From Angiostrongylus vasorum (taxonomy: Eukaryota; Nematoda; Chromadorea; Rhabditida; Metastrongylidae): a stretch of 64,000 nucleotides of DNA. The position numbers and the translations under genes were made by a program. The DNA lies in contig JADANN010000372.1 of NCBI GenBank assembly GCA_018806985.1, positions 620,001-684,000 on the forward strand, given 5' to 3'. A model generated the notes under the pieces. That model did not search any database and was not told the origin of the DNA. It saw nothing but the letters and a program-made list of their open reading frames with translations. Shown here piece after piece: positions 43,010-54,460 of this stretch (its first letter is position 1; each line of letters opens with the position of its first letter).

Positions 43010-45030
43010 TTTGCCACCTTAAATATCGGCAAAGTGTCGCTAAGTTCCGAACTCCAGGATCTTGTTACAATAGAGATGCTAACACCCACCATGGAATTTC
43101 AACCAGAAGAACAATGTCATCCGAAAAGCGGTTCCTTTGCAAAGTATTACGTATTAAAATAGCTACTTTGGTCTTGCTTCAGTCTGTGATGAAAAAGCTA
43201 TCAACTGAGTGCGAAAGGTATAGCAAGAAATCTCTGTGCTAAAAAAAGTAAAAAGCCAAAAGAACAATGCATTGAATACAATACGCAACGGTGCGAATGC
43301 TTAACCGCAAGTTTGTTTCTGTACTTCCTTTACTTTATAATACTTATTGCACATACGGTATTGACTTCACTTCATCAAGTAATACTTCCGACACAACCAA
43401 ATCATAGACATCAGATTAATCACTTATATACTCGACCGTTTATTACACCAGTTGTATAAAATCTTCCAAAAATATAAATCAAACAGTAATACAACAACAC
43501 GATTACCCGCTAGATTTCTTAAGGATAATCGCAATATATCAAATAAAGGAGAGAGTGAGAGAGACAGAAGAGAAAACATTCATCACGGTCATACCACAAT
43601 ATAACAGCAACTCACAGTGAAATCAAGGAATCTAGTGACTTCTCTGAAATCGATGAATCCATTGAAATCACGTTCTTTTAGTAACGACTGACGCTGTTAG
43701 TAACTCAATCGTTCAACAAACGAGACACATTTGGTATTGGTTTCGTACTGTGACTACGGTAGTTCGAGAGCAACTCAGACCTAAATCCAAGAAGTTTCTC
43801 ATTATCACCCTTATATCTAAAGAAAGATGATTGCGAAAGCTTAGTTAGTATTCAAATCGGATTAGTTCTTCCCTGAACTAAGTAGTACTTGATAGTTTTT
43901 AGTCTTAACTCTCGAACATTTCCATAATCAGCATCATCTGACTGACTAGTTAGTATCGAGGAAACAACAGTAACAAAATATATGAGTACTAAGAGAACAA
44001 ATACAACTACAATATAAAAATACATTGTAGATAAAACACAATAGTAAAAGAAATGATGCAAAACACGTTTGATTTTCTAAGAAGGTCATGATCACAGCTT
44101 TATCTCGATATGTTGACAACATTTCCAAGTTACTCTGTGAAGGCAGATTTGTACTCGCATTGCATTAACACATACAAACTCGAAACGATGTATTATTTAA
44201 TGTACAAATTCGCAAACAGGACAAACTTTTAGCGCTGGAAAGGAAGACGGAAGACGAAAAAGAGTTACGTAGACATAGTTAAATAGCGATGGGCTTATAA
44301 AGATATGGGACAAAAGTGAACGTAAACACCGTATTCATGGTGATATGCTGGGAATTTCTTCAGCTGTCTAACTTACTGACTAAAAAATAACCTATGTAAT
44401 TACAAGAACACCACCGCAAGAATCGTAGTGGTCTATGAGCCATATGGCTATGTAGTAAACGACTACCTCTTGAAGCATTGACATATGACTGACATTTTAA
44501 AATTTAGCAACAATCAGTGACATGCCAACATATATAATAGCAATAATAAGGGTTGCTGATACTTGTTAGGAACCAGAAGACTTTTAAGAAACACATGGGC
44601 TGCTACACTTTTGTGAAAAACTGTAACAACCATACACATGACAGGTGCAAAATTGAGCACTGAACAGGTACGTTGTGGTAGTACTCATCAAAGAAGAACG
44701 GTGGCTACTTATACGATAACTACAATGTAGTAGACTGCTTGGTGTTGACGGTACGGTTGATCCCATTTTACTTACAAGTTCTTTTGAACCAATAAGTGAA
44801 GTGAAACTGGCTATGTCTCGAATTCCACTTGATAACACGCAATGACACTAACACCGGTTGCCATTCTACACGTACAGAGCTAACAGCTTTGAGATCATAG
44901 ATCTGTTATCCAGAAAGAGGCATAACGGGAGGTACAGGAACTCTCGTAGTTAACATATTGCACGAAACATTCATCCAGATAAGCAATTTTGTGCTGGGAA
45001 TTCCATAATATAAGGAACATGTCCAGAGAT
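43010..45030. other. 3' flank of the glucosyltransferase gene; one possible exon
   Basis: Minus-strand frame 43852-44061 ends in a stop and encodes a hydrophobic segment (MYFYIVVVFVLLVLIYFV) followed by a polar, coding-like tail (SDDADYGNVRELRLKTIK). It may be the last exon of an unrecognised membrane protein. No other feature was seen in the block. Confidence 0.25.
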
Positions 45031-45192
45031 CTAGGACGATTTAATCTTGCCGCCCCAATGTAACCGAAAGCGGCCATTTCGCCATTGTATACAGGGCGTC
45101 ATAATCGCTCGTATGTAGATAATAGGCGCCAAAGCCTCGCGAAGAGCCCAAGCTAGGATGAACCTCGAGAGGCGATATGGTAGTTGGCCATT
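45031..45192 (-). CDS. cgt: cgt exon 9 (C-terminus and stop)
   Basis: Acceptor TGTATTTCAAG. It encodes [20 protein letters not shown], then [19 protein letters not shown] and TAG at 45031-45033. IQWRNG..RLHWGG is the conserved C-terminal block of the family. Confidence 0.93.
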   Translation of the reverse strand, partial: NGQLPYRLSRFILAWALREALAPIIYIRAIMTPCIQWRNGRFRLHWGGKIKSS

Positions 45193-48100
45193 CTTGAAAT
45201 ACAGTATTGATCAAAGCTATCTAGGGGAGATAAAATCAACTTAAAAAGTAGATTCCAAAAATCACAGAGAACACAACCAATAAATCTCACTTGTATAGAC
45301 CGATTCAACGCGTAATCGCACAACAACCACGCCATACAGTGCAGAACATAGTAAATCGTAGCGCTAACTCCAAATAGGTGATTAGCAGAGAAACAACCGA
45401 TGAGACCAGATATGAAGCAATCCTGGACCAATGATCATATTTGAGGTGAAGAGAAACAGCCAATACAAACATAGACAACCAAATAAAATAATAAGAGAGA
45501 ACTTATCGGTACATAAAGTGCACCTGTAGAGGTTCGACAAGCATCATATGAGGCAACATTGCAATGCGTAGTTGCATCCATCGGCTGATTCTCGCATTAA
45601 ACTTCACCACCGATGGCTCTGCACCATTCTGTAGAGCTGGATGAGTAGATATCGCTGACAACCAACCACTTAATTAGAAACGATCTAATCTAAGCATGAG
45701 CCACTGAATGTTGAAAACTACTGAGATCCTACAGCTATAAAGCGATGAGTAACGGGCTCCAAAGTGTATTTTAAAAAAATTTAATTCACATTCTTTAAAT
45801 CGACTTCAACACCAAAAAAACAAACATACCGCCGACTGAACTCTAATCCTATGAAATAGTCCTCAGCAAGGACGTCGCCAAATGCCTGAAAAGTGCCAAT
45901 GACGATAGGTCACATCAATCATGATTAATGTATCTAAAAACTGTTGCACTCGTCATAATAATACCATGTTCATAATTATGATGGTCCCACAGAAGTGAAT
46001 TAACTGGCCTTGCCAGAACCTATCCACATTTAAACATGCTCGTCATCACACAGTGGGCGATTGTTTTTTGATAATCAGAGAAACAGGAGGTGGAAAACCT
46101 ATAGAAGAGGATTTGCAATTGATGTAGAAGTATACAGTTTACATATTTACTATAAGCTTGTATTGCGGACCATCCAATCATACCGCTGCCCGTATGTGGA
46201 CTTCTGTTTTGAAACTGATGTTAGTTTACTGGGGCATTTACGACATCCACCCATACCATAAGTCACCATTGTCCCCTGATGCGATGTCCCTATGTGTCTA
46301 GTGTCAGGGTACAGGGCTCTGCAGACTTGACGAACAAACTCTCCTAAGTAACATTACTTGGAAATTACTAAGGGTAGAGAATAGTCATTCTCGGTCTACA
46401 CCCAGCACAACATCTACGATGGATAAGCTATCGAATGAATATGAAAGGTATAGCAAAGAGGCTGTAGAGAATACTATCTGAACAGTAGAGAAATTTTCTG
46501 TAAAATCTTACTTTCCTTCTATGCTATCATTCAGTTTTCGTTCGCTCTCATATGTCACAAAACCGTTCTGGCAGTCCCATTTACATTGGAAAAGTAAAGT
46601 GAAACGATCAGATCAAATCAAGATTTTCAAACAGCGCTTATACACTTTTTGCATAAACTTCACATCTTATCAACTGTACAATCTCCGACTAACATGGTAG
46701 TCTGTTTTCAGCGTTGTATGCAACACTGCATTCCATTTCACCATATCCGATTCCATTAGTTGAAAACAATGAAGCCTCATCGAGTAAACTTTTCTTATTC
46801 CGCAGGGAATATTATTATCACCGTTGATCATTCAAATAAACAGTATAGGCCTCGGTCATATGTTGTATTCCAACCGTTCCATTCACTGATGCATTAGCGC
46901 CATTCTTTAACCTTAAGAGCTTCTATAAGGTTAATCCCGCGAGGTTATTAATGTTACATTAGCACTGCTTACATAAAGACTTAATTACTCATGTTTGAGG
47001 TACAGCGTAGCTGCAATTCAACCACAATTCCCCTATGGCACAACACATGTACATCGTCCTGCATTATGTATGCTACAAAAAAATTTGTACAGCCAAATAG
47101 ATAACTCGAAGGAAATGTATTGATCTTAACGCGCGCTATCCGTTATTTTTTTAAAAAAGAAGGTCCATCATGTAACTTCAAACCTCCTGAAGAGACATGA
47201 TTATCGCACAACAGTGAAGTGTACTTTGCGGTACAAAACATGTGAAGGAGATTTTGGTGAAAACTTCCACAACAGCATGCATCTCGAATGATGCAGAGCG
47301 AAAAAATGAAGGAGAAAAAGTGTTGAAAGATATAAAAATGGTCTTTGCAGTGCAACTGCAAAGGAACTACCATTTACTTTTTTACAATAGTTCAAAGTAT
47401 TTTCCAACTCACAGCCAATCCTCCACAATCGTCCAGCACAAACTTTCTCATCAGCGACGACATTCCCGTCGAGCAGACAAACTGCATACAGTTCCCAGCA
47501 AGATATATTCGACCATGACTTGTACCAAAGTAAATCTTCAAAATAAAACATCTATGACGTTGCTCTCTCAAGGCGAACCAGTATTGGACAAATAATGCAT
47601 CACATCACAAAAACATACGAAAAACAACAGAGATGAAAACAGAAATGAAAAAGCAACTCCTAAGAATATAAGACTACACCTGTTCTAGAGCTCCCGCAAA
47701 TCCTTCACGGTCCTTGCAGTATGGCACCTGCGTCACCAATGCCACATTGTCTTCCATTGCATTCACCATGTCCATTAATGAGTCAGCGCGCATAGTAATG
47801 GCTGTAAATAAGCCCCAACTACAAAAGCAAAAAGTATGGACACAAATTTTCTTCTGCTAGAAAAATAAACCTTTGAACATCAAGATTCTAGACCGCATGA
47901 TCGATTTATGTTATGAAAACAAGAATGGCTGACAGCAAACGCTTTGCATAAATACATTAGGATAACAGATAATATAATAAGATCCGTGAGTCCCCGGAAA
48001 CGGTAAGCGCGGGTTTAGAACTGGCCTAGGGCTCCGAGTTTTGCAAATATCTAAGCACCACTGTGGTCGTACTTTAGATAACACCTTCCCTGCATGAAAA

Positions 48101-50363
48101 GAAAATAGGCTGTAAATAAAAAGTTAAACATAGTAAGATAGTAGATGGCATCAGTTACAAAACTATTATCTAATAAAGCAATTTACGAAAAGACTTGTGT
48201 TCAGTGATGACATAATCTCATCGTTACAAGCTTCCATATCATTAGGTAGACAACAGCGTTTGTTTATTCTGTAATAGTTCCCTCTTGATTAAGGTCACAC
48301 ATAGACAATGACACTAGATTGCCAACAATGTGTTGAACGCAATCAACCATCCGACTAGAAGCTGTTAATTATGGTGAAATAAATAAAAAATATAGTCTTA
48401 CATGCATCGCTTATCATAACTAGTGGATACTTAGCATTCCGATACGCTGGCATCAAATTGTTGATTTTCGGATTCAAACCAACATCTTCACCACCATAAA
48501 ATATTCTCGCTTCAATCGCTGGATATTTATCCATGAGCTGCTTAACGATACTCACAGCCGGGTCATGTCTCTCCTTTACACAAAATAATAATTCGAACTA
48601 AAATTAATCTTCCGACATTACTAAGAATGTAATGAAGTAAATTGGTGGTCATCTACATCCCTAGGCACAGAACAGTATACGAAGAAACATAAGTAAACTG
48701 AGAAAGATGAAAAAAACGAGAAAAAAAATTTAAAAAGTCATACCTTAGGGAACTTCATGGTAAAAAATGACTGTAAATTAAGCTTCAGATGCTTGTCTAC
48801 ACCTAATAATGGCTTAAGAATTGAGACACCAGGAGAATTCGGATTGTATTCAACCAATCGATGCAGCCGATATTTACTGAAAACATATTAAGATCACTGA
48901 AGAAAAATAAAGCTCCCCGTGTTGATTTGGTGAACTATAGAGGTATCTGATTCACGAAAGATATACAATGTAAGTGGCGTGTGTAGCGCAGTGGTCGGAG
49001 ATGGCCTGCAACACACATGGAATCCATACCGCGCCCTAAGCCCACCAAGCCCTCCATCTCTCCGCGGTCGGCAACGAATTGGTACCAGATTTGTCTGGCA
49101 GGATAGCAGCAATGGGTCGACATATCAGTGGGCCACCGCGAGTTACTGTAAAGCACAGATATGCATTAAGTCACCTCGAACTATGCTTAATGAAGCCGAA
49201 TGCATGGCGCATCCCTGAGCGATTGATCAAAACCGAAAGCTTTTCCTTTAACTTTTATACAATGTACTGTACCACATCAGGAGGAAAAGGGAATTGTCCA
49301 ATTTGTTGACAACGCGTTTGTGTTGGTGTTTAGATAAATCGGAGTTAAACAGCTCAATTCTGGACATATAGAAGTCAAGTTGGTTCCAACTACAGAGATA
49401 TTCACAGGACAGACCTGTCAGCCTATCTTGCTCAGGAAGATCTGTGAAGGTAATCCAACTACAAGTAAAAGCAAAGAAATGCTCTTTAAACAATGTTATT
49501 GGCATTGTTTTAACATGTGTCAGTATTCCATTTTACCTAAAGTATTTTTTACATTATGCTTTTACCGCATCCGCTTTAAAGAATCAGCGCTACAATCGCT
49601 GTTAACGCAACGATAGAAAAATTCCGGAAACAGAATTCAACTACTTAGTTTCTGAACGTGCAATCACAGTGCTCTCTGAGGGCCGCACAAAGAGTTTGCC
49701 GTTAATCCTCACTTCGACGTCTTTAAACTGGATGGTGGAATCGTCATGCAAGCGACAAATAAATTATTTCATTGAATAAATAAAGAATAAAGTGTTCAAC
49801 GTTGACCAATTTCTTAGGGATGCTCCATTCTTTCGACTTCGTTAACCAACGTAGATGTGACTGAATGCGTATTTGGCCTAAACAATGGTTTCGAGAGGCT
49901 TCGTGATATACAAAGTAAATGTTCTCTATCCTCCTAGATAAGTACGACACTAATTTTCGGTCTCTAAGTGATAGAAAGTTTGATTAGTCCAGGTGTGTGA
50001 TCGAACCAATTGTAGGCAACCTCTGACCATGCCGGCACACGCCTTTCACTTATTGTTATAAATAGCATGACTATCAAACGAAACTCATAACCAACCTGTA
50101 ACTATATCCAATCAAATGAAGCAGATATAGACATGAGACGAACACTACGCCAGCGATGGCGAGCAGTGTTCTCCATTCCGGCAGCAGCGGCCACAGTCGA
50201 AAAGGAACTAACGTTGCTACTGACCACACACTCCATGACGAATTGCTCAATTCATCAGCAGCAGATGTCATGAAGAGGCCAAGGGACACAGGGGACCAAC
50301 TGCCCACGACTCCCGGTGCTTCCGCCGTCTGCGCCTCAGGCCCAGCGTCCAACAACTCCAGAT
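45031..50363 (-). CDS. cgt: Ceramide glucosyltransferase (UGCG/CGT family), nine exons
   Basis: Transfers glucose from UDP-glucose to ceramide, the first step of glycosphingolipid synthesis, at the Golgi membrane (family knowledge). Exons: 50096-50363, 48744-48876, 48402-48573, 47680-47801, 47413-47535, 45830-45885, 45524-45668, 45291-45422 and 45031-45192. All introns are GT-AG and reading phases agree at every junction. From the first in-frame ATG in exon 1 (50271) the product is about 406 residues, against about 394 in the human enzyme. Order: N-terminal membrane anchor, [40 protein letters not shown] and C-terminal membrane segments. This fits family GT21. The main doubt is a missing stretch between exons 2 and 3. 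The true start could lie in an upstream exon. Confidence 0.93.
45291..45422 (-). CDS. cgt: cgt exon 8 (membrane segments)
   Basis: Acceptor ATTGGTCCAG, donor GTGAGA. It encodes [20 protein letters not shown], then a hydrophobic stretch and a WLLCDYAL block. Confidence 0.92.
45524..45668 (-). CDS. cgt: cgt exon 7 (RxxRW motif)
   Basis: Acceptor TTTCTAATTAAG, donor GTGCAC. It encodes [20 protein letters not shown] and [25 protein letters not shown] is the acceptor-side signature of processive and lipid glycosyltransferases. Confidence 0.93.
45830..45885 (-). CDS. cgt: cgt exon 6 (56-nt exon with D3 motif)
   Basis: Acceptor CACTTTTCAG, donor GTATGT. It encodes [24 protein letters not shown] holds the catalytic-base aspartate. 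Confidence 0.93.
47413..47535 (-). CDS. cgt: cgt exon 5
   Basis: Acceptor TATTTTGAAG, donor GTGAGT. It encodes [20 protein letters not shown], then [19 protein letters not shown]. Confidence 0.94.
47680..47801 (-). CDS. cgt: cgt exon 4
   Basis: Acceptor TTATTTACAG, donor GTGTAG. It encodes [20 protein letters not shown] and [18 protein letters not shown]. Confidence 0.94.
47990..48130 (+). repeat. Unnamed dispersed repeat R1, copy 3 (tail only), in cgt intron 3
   Basis: TTTTGCAAATATCTAAGCAC and a following AATAGGCTGTAAATAAAAAG match the tails of copies 1 and 2. Confidence 0.55.
48402..48573 (-). CDS. cgt: cgt exon 3
   Basis: Acceptor TTGTGTAAAG, donor GTAAGA. It encodes [20 protein letters not shown], then [20 protein letters not shown] and YPLVMISDA. 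It contains the HDPA (D1) and SDA (D2) aspartates of the nucleotide-sugar site. Confidence 0.95.
48744..48876 (-). CDS. cgt: cgt exon 2
   Basis: Acceptor ATGTTTTCAG, donor GTATGA. It encodes [20 protein letters not shown], then [17 protein letters not shown] and TMKFPK, the GT2-like fold start of the family. Confidence 0.93.
48975..49255 (+). mobile_element. tRNA-derived SINE in cgt intron 1, antisense to the gene
   Basis: Head GTGTAGCGCAGTGGTCGG, body near consensus, tail TTTTCCTTTAACTTTT. It lies about 100 bases upstream of exon 2 on the gene strand. Confidence 0.82.
49256..49784. other. cgt intron 1, interior
   Basis: No repeat or frame recognised between the two SINEs. Confidence 0.4.
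49785..50045 (-). mobile_element. tRNA-derived SINE in cgt intron 1, sense, degraded
   Basis: Tail AATAAAGAATAAAGTGTTCA and TTGACCAATTTC on the plus strand; the head (CATGCCGGCACACGCC) is decayed. Confidence 0.6.
50096..50363 (-). CDS. cgt: cgt exon 1 (N-terminal, membrane anchor)
   Basis: Acceptor CTGTTTTTCAG before 50363 and donor GTTGGT at 50095. It encodes a Ser/Trp-rich stretch, then [20 protein letters not shown], the signal anchor, and ends IGYSY in phase 2. The first internal Met is at 50271. The clear acceptor suggests a further 5' exon outside the part I could identify. Confidence 0.8.
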
Positions 50364-50484
50364 CTGAAAAACAGTAAATTTGTTTAGAAAATACATTGAT
50401 TAAAAAACTGACAACACGAAGAAAACAGTGATAACGGAAAGATCTATGCAATTTTTTAGTTAAGTAGAGAGACTGGAAATGCAA

Positions 50485-50762
50485 TATTACTATATAATGC
50501 TGCTCAAATAAAACAGGGAGTTGGGCAATAAAGAAATTAGAAAAATAAGTTAGACCGAAAAAAATCAGTGTTTTTCCGCCTCACTGTGGCAAGGGAACTT
50601 TCTCCTACGAATTACATAGTAAGAACGGTATTAAGGTCCACCATATCAGCAGCGTCACACAACCTGAGAAGCATGACTTTTATAATCGGAAACCCAAGCA
50701 AAAAATAAATACACGAAGGGAATATCTGCAGTTCTGGAATTAACTTCGGTGTGAACTTCCGT
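50485..50762. other. No recognisable feature
   Basis: Upstream side of the glucosyltransferase gene as far as it can be traced. No exon identified. Confidence 0.35.
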
Positions 50763-51008
50763 TCTCCCAACTATTTACCGCCACATAGTGGCTGGGAGGT
50801 GTTTCTGGGTGTCGAGCTGCGATGTACAGCGAGGAGATCACTCCGACAAGGTCTCACAAGCTGAGAAAGAGTGGCGATTCCATCAGGAAGCCTAGCTAAT
50901 AGTAAACCAGTACCAGAATCCACCACCGTCCTAGTATCAGAGTCGCATGGTGGCAAATCTCCCTCCGATCCACAAAAGCAACGACTGCCTGTGGTGATGA
51001 CGGCCAGA
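50763..51008 (+). mobile_element. SE1 element, 3' truncated
   Basis: Starts TCTCCCAACTATTTACCGCC and runs about 245 bases to GATGACGGCCAGACTTTG; the last third and tail are missing. Confidence 0.78.
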
Positions 51009-51089
51009 CTTTGATCAGTTTATTATTAATTTTGACCAAGAAAGGGAAATTAGAAGAACGTTCATATAGACGATTATACACACGACCAC

Positions 51090-51157
51090 ACATACATATT
51101 TACATGCAAACACATACACATACAAACATGTATGCATATACATGTACATATATATGC

Positions 51158-51188
<31 letters not shown>

Positions 51189-51191
51189 TAC

Positions 51192-51222
<31 letters not shown>

Positions 51223-51240
51223 TGCAGACGCACACACATG
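51090..51240 (+). repeat. Microsatellite: CA, TA/TG and (ATGT)n tract
   Basis: ACACATAC-type repeats grade into alternating TA and then about eight units of ATGT, ending in ACACACATG. The long frames here on both strands are low-complexity artefacts. Confidence 0.9.
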
Positions 51241-53030
51241 TGTCCAGCAACACTAGTAAGAGAAAAGAGTAAGATAGTGCGTTAAGTAAACAGATACGCA
51301 TCGACGATTGAGCAAACTTCGAAAAAAACTGAAGCAATAAATATAAGTGCTGAAATTTTAAAGCCGAATAAAAAATAATGCCGAGAGATCACATTTATAA
51401 GCACAATTCATCATTGAATGTCCAGCAGCGAATTATTTAGAAAAGCTGTTGACGTTTCCTTCTCTGATTGATAAGGAAGCAACGCATGATTTCTGCACAA
51501 ACAGATGGCGTGCAGGTAGTTTGTGAACGATTGAAAAGCGCAGAAGAAAAAGAAATAAAGATAAGTTATTCTCTAAAGCTTCACATGAAACACAGAAAAA
51601 GACAGAAACTCGGAAAAAGTAAAGAGAACGAAAGAAAAAAAAACGAAAAAAATCTCGAAGGATTGTGATGGGGATTCGAAAACAATAGAAAATCCTAAAT
51701 GATTTTAATTCCAGTGAATGGGAATAATCGTATTGTAGAAAACCCAAAGGCAATTCTGAATATTTTCAAAAACCGAGAAATATTATATTAAAAAATATAT
51801 CATAAAAAAATATTCATTTAACCTTGGAATGAATGAAACCAATGACATTTTATATTCGTAAGCTTAACGAGGTTGCCACATAAACCTTCACTGACCAACC
51901 AACGTTTCTGCTCTTTCGCGTTCTTCAGAGCCATAATGGTTCTATTTGTTGTTGTTCGCTTTTGCGATATGAGTCTCGGTAGTCGCATCGAGTCGTACCC
52001 AGTGAAACTAAGCCACAATAAAAGTTTGTATAACAACTTTGCGTAAACTTAACAGTATTTAACAAGATATTGACAATTTCGTACATTACTTCATCACCAC
52101 GCACTACGACCTGACAAAAATGGAAATTAGAGTTCATGCAAGGACATCGTTCAATTTTGTTAGCAGCAGATTCGAGGAGACTTAAGAAGAAAAACTGGAC
52201 TGGAAAGATATCAAGCGGAAGGATCTATATCATCCTCAGAAATTCGAAAATTACGACAAGCCCTAAATGCTACTTCTTTTCCTATTGACATACCGAATAA
52301 ATGAAGTCTCGAGAAGATAAAACCATTGTATTAATTTATGAAGATTCTATAAAGTAGAAGTCCTTTATCCCGCAATTGAACGCATACAGTGTTCGCATCA
52401 GTGAGCAGAGCGGCCAGTATGCACTGAATTCAATTCAATGCAATTCACATTCTTTTCGAGTATGTTTTGCTCCACCGCGCGAAAAACTACGTGCTGTCCT
52501 AAACTATCGCCTAAGAGAACTAGGCGTTGCTGTGTGTTAATGTGATTTTAGCAATAATATATACTAAGCAACAATGCAAGCAGTTCAATGATCAGCTCAA
52601 ACAACGTGAAAAAAAATGAAGATAAAGTGCTTGATGAAAAGCCGGAAATATCATTGGTCGCTAATCAAAGCTTCCCTAGGTAAGTCTTTGACAGACATAT
52701 CAACTTAAGTGATATCGATAGCGTCCCTTATCTATTTGCTAGTCCCAGTTACGATGTGGGTGGATAAGATGCAATCACATATTCTATCGAACAGTTATGC
52801 ATGTTGATATTCTACTACATGTGTCAATTGCATACCATACCGCATTAGACCCAATCCAACCGAATGGTGTTAGGCGAGTCTAGGTGATTTGCATGCAACA
52901 CGGCAAATACCTGTTTGTAGGATCAACAAATATTCAAAGCGTTTCAAGAAGTGAAAGAATCTTTACAAACTGAACGTAATCCAATCAAAGTCGTCCATTG
53001 AAAGTGCAAAGAGTGTGATATCCTTTGCTT
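51241..53030. other. No gene; one hammerhead-like relic
   Basis: At 51893-51935 the minus strand reads GGCT, CTGAAGA, a weak stem II, GAAA and CGTT. The core bases are intact but stems are poor. An A-rich stretch at 51540-51660 gives a Lys-rich frame with no domain. Confidence 0.4.
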
Positions 53031-53034
53031 ATGC

Positions 53035-53245
53035 AATATGCATTCCACTCCACAAATAAATGGCCTATTTAATAACTTGCCGGTCCCTACAGATGTATCA
53101 AGTCAGTGTTTTTATCCTCCCAGAAAAGTATGGTAGCCACCCACCTACCATGGGGTGACTGATGGATGCTTGCAATACAGCAGACGAACCAACGACTTCA
53201 TGTATTACAGAGCACCTCTAGCCACTGCGCTATCCATCTATCATT
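53035..53245 (-). mobile_element. tRNA-derived SINE, degraded and short
   Basis: Body with TACAGATGTATCAAGTCAGT and head CTAGCCACTGCGCTATCCA on the plus strand. Confidence 0.6.
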
Positions 53246-53568
53246 TGTTTCATTGTGGATTTGATTGATTACAAATACAAAGACAATGATCGTGTAAAAA
53301 AACTTGGCACAGATTAAAAATGAGGTACATGAAAATTGATGTAAGTTCTTAAAAACCATCTATCACGACAAACTGGGGTTGGCGAATTGAACACAATCAA
53401 AAAAATTTGTAGCAAATCCGAGGACCGACTTTGTTTTATCCCCGGCATTGATCAATAATACACTGACTTCTTGATGAACAAACAACTAACAAACCCAACA
53501 GTTTAATTTATTCAATAAAATGCTGGCTGATGTTTCGGTGGCCCTAAACTTCTTCTTTTTACAAAAAT
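53246..53568. other. No gene; partial PLE end
   Basis: GGCTGATGTTTCGGTGGCC at 53525-53543 is a decayed PLE terminal motif read on the minus strand. Confidence 0.35.
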
Positions 53569-53579
53569 CTTAACAACAA

Positions 53580-53979
53580 GGTTTACTTACTTAGTTGATA
53601 CTTGAACGGCCCGTCCTCACTGATTGTGCGGGCCCCAGCATAATCATCATTTCTCGGAGATTTTCTGGTTAAGGCACTGTGGTCCACTGGAGTTCCCGAA
53701 GTCGGCCAGACCACAGTCTGCTCCAGATCTTCACCACCATGGACAGTCGCAGCCCTTATCGATAAGAGGGAGATTTGCCACTATGCGACATTGATATCAG
53801 GATGGTGGTGGATCTTGGTACTGGTTTACCTTTAGCTACGCTTCCCGATGGAAACGCCGGCCTCCTCAGTTTGCGAGATCCTGCCGGGGGACGAATCTCC
53901 CCGCTGTACATCGCAGTCCGATACACAGGAACACCTCCGAGTTACGATGAGGCGGTAAACCGCCGGGAGTAGAACACGA
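53580..53979 (-). mobile_element. SE1 element, complete, with target duplication
   Basis: Minus-strand unit with flanks CTTAACAACAA (53569-53579) and CTTAACAAAAA (53980-53990). The tail shows AAGTAAGTAAAC on the minus strand. Confidence 0.83.
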
Positions 53980-53990
53980 CTTAACAAAAA

Positions 53991-54460
53991 CAAAACGACG
54001 AGTGTTTAAGAGAAGTTGTTCACTATACGAATAAACAATTATTTATCAAGCTTTGCTTGCTGAGGTTATGACAGCGCTTGAGTGAGTGGACTACGTACCA
54101 ATCTGACTCGCCAGAACGTCACTTAGCATTGCACTGAGTAAATCTTACACTGTTAACAACCTATTGTTTGCTCATTAAGTAAGAAGAAACTGTACTTAAA
54201 GTTGTAGGAATCTCTCTAAAATCTTCTAAGCTATGTGAAAAAGTCCCACTGTGGAAAAATTTGTATCCAATCACTTTTGCAAACGTAATTAAAGAAGTCT
54301 TTTTCTTCTGAATTCAGGTTAATGTTTGTTCTCTTTTAGGGAAAAAAGAAAATGCTCCACCGAATCTCCATAATTTAAACGCTTTAAGAAGTTTTTGTTA
54401 ACGTCTTCTTCACCGAATGCAAAATCTGATAGAGAAAACATCGTTGGAAATATCGAAAAA
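53991..54460. other. No recognisable feature
   Basis: Nothing supported. Confidence 0.4.

Noticed and set aside
51011..51337. Overlapping open frames of 74-87 codons on both strands
   Set aside because: They are translations of a CA/TA/ATGT microsatellite and have no domain content.
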